Assembly (NCBI GenBank): GCA_017553965.1
Contig: JAFZJK010000122.1
Location: forward strand, 1 to 7,915
DNA from: Lachnospiraceae bacterium
Lineage (GTDB): Bacteria; Bacillota_A; Clostridia; Lachnospirales; Lachnospiraceae
Reading direction: 5' to 3'
DNA length: 7,915 bases
Positions 6,231 to 7,915 of the stretch are shown here, piece by piece. The position numbers were made by a program, and so were the translations under genes. The notes beneath the pieces were generated by a model. That model was given only the letters and a program-made list of their open reading frames with translations. It had not been told where the DNA came from and made no database searches. Numbering within the stretch: position 1 is the first letter of the stretch; every line of letters starts with the position of its first letter.

Positions 6231-7220
6231 TTAAAACACAAAAATCCGGTCAAACATACGTATCAGATCAAGGCGCCCCTTAGCCGTGATAAAGCCCGAC
6301 ATAAAGGCACCCTGAAACGTAGTTTTACCGGTTATTATCCTGTTTACCATATCCCTGGTGGTAGTAGCCGTCATATCCGGATTTTCAGCCTCACCGTAAT
6401 AACACTTAGCCTTATCCGGACCAAAATCAAGGACTATGGTCTTATCCGTATCAGTCATTTTGATGCAGCAGACAGCCTTAAGACCATCCTCAGGAGCCTT
6501 AAATGCTTTTTCAAAACTCCTAATGATGTTCTCATAACCGTCATCCGAATACTGACCCAATATAGACTTATATATCTGGGACAGTTTCTCCACATCTTCT
6601 TTCTGCTTTTTAACAAATGTATCATCTGCCACATACTCTGACAGCTGCTCGCTCTCCTGCGGAGTAAGCTCTATGCCTGCCGAAGGTATATCGCTGTGGC
6701 CGGCATTTTTACTGCTCGGAAGCAATACTGATTTATGGCTGACGATCCTGTATATCTCTTCAGCCTTTTTCTCTATTATAGATGCATATGTTTTATTGGT
6801 CTCAAACAAAGCATGGTTTTCAACATAAGTGCATATCCCGTCACATACCATGCCGCCCAGTGTCTCCCAGGCATTAATTATATCTTCAAGCGCACGTCTC
6901 TCGCCTCTGGTGACAGAGACTACTACAGGGAACATGTATAAGCTCTTAAGCTTCTTTTTGTCAGCATAAAGCCAGCACGAATCAAGGAAAGTCTGCATAA
7001 GACCTCCTATTCCGCACCATTCAACACTAACGGCAAGGATCACCGCATCGGCATCCTTAAAGGTATTGGGAAGCATGGAAATACCGTTTTTCTGTTCATA
7101 CAGATTGTACCTGGCGGTACTGACACGGATCTCCTTTAATACATCCTGTATTTTATTGATCACGTACAGCGTAGGATCCTCGATAAGTCCCCTGCCGCCA
7201 TAATAAATATTGACCTTCAT
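6231..7220 (-). CDS. Flavodoxin-fold (FMN reductase-like) protein with C-terminal SCP2-like domain
   Basis: This 329-residue protein starts at ATG 7220, with AGGCAGGG (7226-7233) five bases upstream. Residues 1-160 follow the alternating strand/helix plan of NADPH-dependent FMN reductase/flavodoxin-like proteins: VNIYYGGRG (3-11), ADAVILAVSVEWCGIGGLMQ (57-76), FLDSCW (78-83), and a VVVSVTRGERR strand-loop (99-109). The usual N-terminal phosphate-binding loop (GSPRxxGxT-like) is replaced by YYGGRGLIEDPT, so FMN binding is likely but not certain. A helical linker (about 186-225) leads to an SCP2/sterol-carrier-like domain (about 228-329), with the typical TIVLDF strand (261-266), DMTATTTRDMVNRIITGK (282-299), and AFMSGFITAKGRLDLIRMF (305-323). 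The SCP2 part suggests binding of a lipid or other hydrophobic ligand. It has its own promoter and is probably not part of the dnaX operon. The substrate is unknown. Confidence 0.8.
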   Translation of the reverse strand: MKVNIYYGGRGLIEDPTLYVINKIQDVLKEIRVSTARYNLYEQKNGISMLPNTFKDADAVILAVSVEWCGIGGLMQTFLDSCWLYADKKKLKSLYMFPVVVSVTRGERRALEDIINAWETLGGMVCDGICTYVENHALFETNKTYASIIEKKAEEIYRIVSHKSVLLPSSKNAGHSDIPSAGIELTPQESEQLSEYVADDTFVKKQKEDVEKLSQIYKSILGQYSDDGYENIIRSFEKAFKAPEDGLKAVCCIKMTDTDKTIVLDFGPDKAKCYYGEAENPDMTATTTRDMVNRIITGKTTFQGAFMSGFITAKGRLDLIRMFDRIFVF

Positions 7221-7225
7221 GTAAA

Positions 7226-7233
7226 CCCTGCCT
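7226..7233 (-). promoter_or_regulatory. Ribosome binding site deciding the flavodoxin/SCP2 gene start
   Basis: AGGCAGGG on the minus strand lies five bases before ATG 7220. The in-frame ATG at 7238 and TTG at 7274 have no comparable site at proper spacing. The N-terminal strand VNIYYGG also begins a typical flavodoxin fold only from 7220. Confidence 0.6.
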
Positions 7234-7279
7234 TTCATCCGCCTGACCCATATATTGTGGTTAAAATACACCAATCTTT

Positions 7280-7308
7280 ATTATACTACAAGAGGATGGT
7301 TTGTGCAA
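7280..7308 (-). promoter_or_regulatory. Probable sigma-A promoter of the flavodoxin/SCP2 gene
   Basis: On the minus strand, a perfect TATAAT at 7280-7285 is preceded by a 17-base spacer and TTGCAC at 7303-7308, which shares TTG with the -35 consensus. The predicted RNA start is near 7273, giving a leader of about 53 bases. It lies just after the FHA gene stop at 7320. No hairpin terminator is visible between the two genes, so read-through may also occur. Confidence 0.6.
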
Positions 7309-7319
7309 GTATTTACTGT

Positions 7320-7915
7320 TTATTCAAACCGGTATTCACAGAGGCCTATTTTAATATGGTCTCCTTTGGAAAGTTTTACCGGGCTACTATTTATTTTTAC
7401 ATTGTTTATGTACGTTCCGTTTCGGCTATTCAAATCACTGACAAAAATGGCGTCCTCTAAATAATCAAGCTTCAAATGGTAACGCGAAACCCCCGTGGCA
7501 TTAAGGCAGAAATCCATATGTGCCTCGTCCTTCCCAATGTAAAAAGGAAAAGTATCCGCCACTATACGCGGGTATGAATCCGAGACCAGGACTACCCTTT
7601 TCGTGGTATGTTTTTCCATATTCGGATCAAATAAAAGCTCCGTCTCTTCACCGCTGTCAGCCAGTAGTTCTGTTACATCTTCTTTGTTATGAACAACCGG
7701 TGATTTTCTTTTATTTGTACCCTCGATGACAGGAAGTGCTTTTTTATCATTTTGTGTTTTGTTTTCAAAGCAGGATGCTGGAAGCTTTTTTATTATATAC
7801 CACCCGACCGCAGCACCAAGTGCCAGCACGGCGCCGAGTTTTAGCGGGTCTACTTTTCCCGATACATTCGTCAAAAGCTTTAGTTTGAGGCAGACTAAAA
7901 GAAGCAAGGCCGGAA
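7320..7915 (-). CDS. Membrane-anchored FHA-domain protein, partial (5' end beyond right edge)
   Basis: The frame stays open to the right edge, so the N-terminal part is missing; at least 195 residues are present. A TTG at 7907 lacks upstream context and is not a supported start. Counting from that codon, a hydrophobic segment at about 22-39 (PLKLGAVLALGAAVGWYII, after a short basic/hydrophobic stretch) is a predicted membrane helix. A polar linker follows (about 40-103), then a C-terminal FHA domain (about 104-195). Its phosphothreonine-binding core is intact: GK in place of the usual GR (125-126), SRYH (141-144), and SRNGTYIN (161-168). FHA domains bind phosphothreonine peptides, usually on partners of Ser/Thr kinases. 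Lachnospiraceae have proteins with an N-terminal DUF6382 followed by a membrane helix and FHA, and this could be one, but the missing part prevents a check. Confidence 0.85.
   Translation of the reverse strand, partial: PALLLLVCLKLKLLTNVSGKVDPLKLGAVLALGAAVGWYIIKKLPASCFENKTQNDKKALPVIEGTNKRKSPVVHNKEDVTELLADSGEETELLFDPNMEKHTTKRVVLVSDSYPRIVADTFPFYIGKDEAHMDFCLNATGVSRYHLKLDYLEDAIFVSDLNSRNGTYINNVKINSSPVKLSKGDHIKIGLCEYRFE

Noticed and set aside
6225..6239. Possible terminator after the flavodoxin/SCP2 gene
   Set aside because: The stem is only four base pairs (GTGT/ACAC) and overlaps the stop codon; too weak to call.
6225..6641. Plus-strand open frame of 138 codons over the SCP2-like domain
   Set aside because: It lies opposite conserved domain sequence, has no family-like motifs, and lacks a Shine-Dalgarno sequence.
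7221..7274. Eighteen-residue N-terminal extension of the flavodoxin/SCP2 protein from a TTG at 7274
   Set aside because: The extension has no ribosome binding site, lies almost on the predicted RNA start, and precedes the natural first strand of the fold.

Overview
The window comes from a low-to-moderate GC Gram-positive bacterium of the Clostridia, most likely Lachnospiraceae (Butyrivibrio-like at low confidence). This rests on the dnaX–ybaB–recR gene order, strong AGGAGG-type ribosome binding sites, consensus sigma-A promoters with 17-base spacers, a DUF5711-type membrane protein, and an FMN-reductase/SCP2 hybrid protein of a kind I associate with that family. The assignment is inference from protein style, since no rRNA gene body lies inside the window.

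Every gene I can support lies on the minus strand and is read from right to left. In transcription order they are: the 3' part of a membrane-anchored FHA-domain protein (7915-7320, cut by the right edge); a flavodoxin-fold/SCP2 protein with its own promoter (7220-6231); the replication and repair trio dnaX (6150-4549), ybaB/ebfC (4520-4158) and recR (4154-3555), with a promoter just upstream of dnaX; then three envelope-type genes, namely a coiled-coil protein with two central membrane segments (3478-2360), a single-pass protein with a predicted extracellular propeller-like domain (2309-1122), and a CvpA-family membrane protein (1097-396). Gaps from dnaX to cvpA are 3 to 76 bases and no convincing GC-rich terminator interrupts them. 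The six genes may therefore be one operon, with possible partial attenuation after recR.

The left 395 bases hold no protein gene. Two tandem terminator-like hairpins (344-372 and 270-317) close the upstream operon. A fully consensus extended -10 promoter (170-198) with a very AT-rich upstream region follows. It reads left into a structured, gene-free leader that resembles a Firmicute rRNA leader, so an rRNA operon probably starts just beyond base 1.

DnaX provides the clamp-loader ATPase, YbaB is a small nucleoid-associated DNA-binding protein, and RecR works with RecF/RecO in recombinational repair. The three downstream membrane genes are unlinked to this by known function. Their co-transcription with recR is the most open question here. 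I saw no tRNA, CRISPR array, insertion sequence or plus-strand gene.
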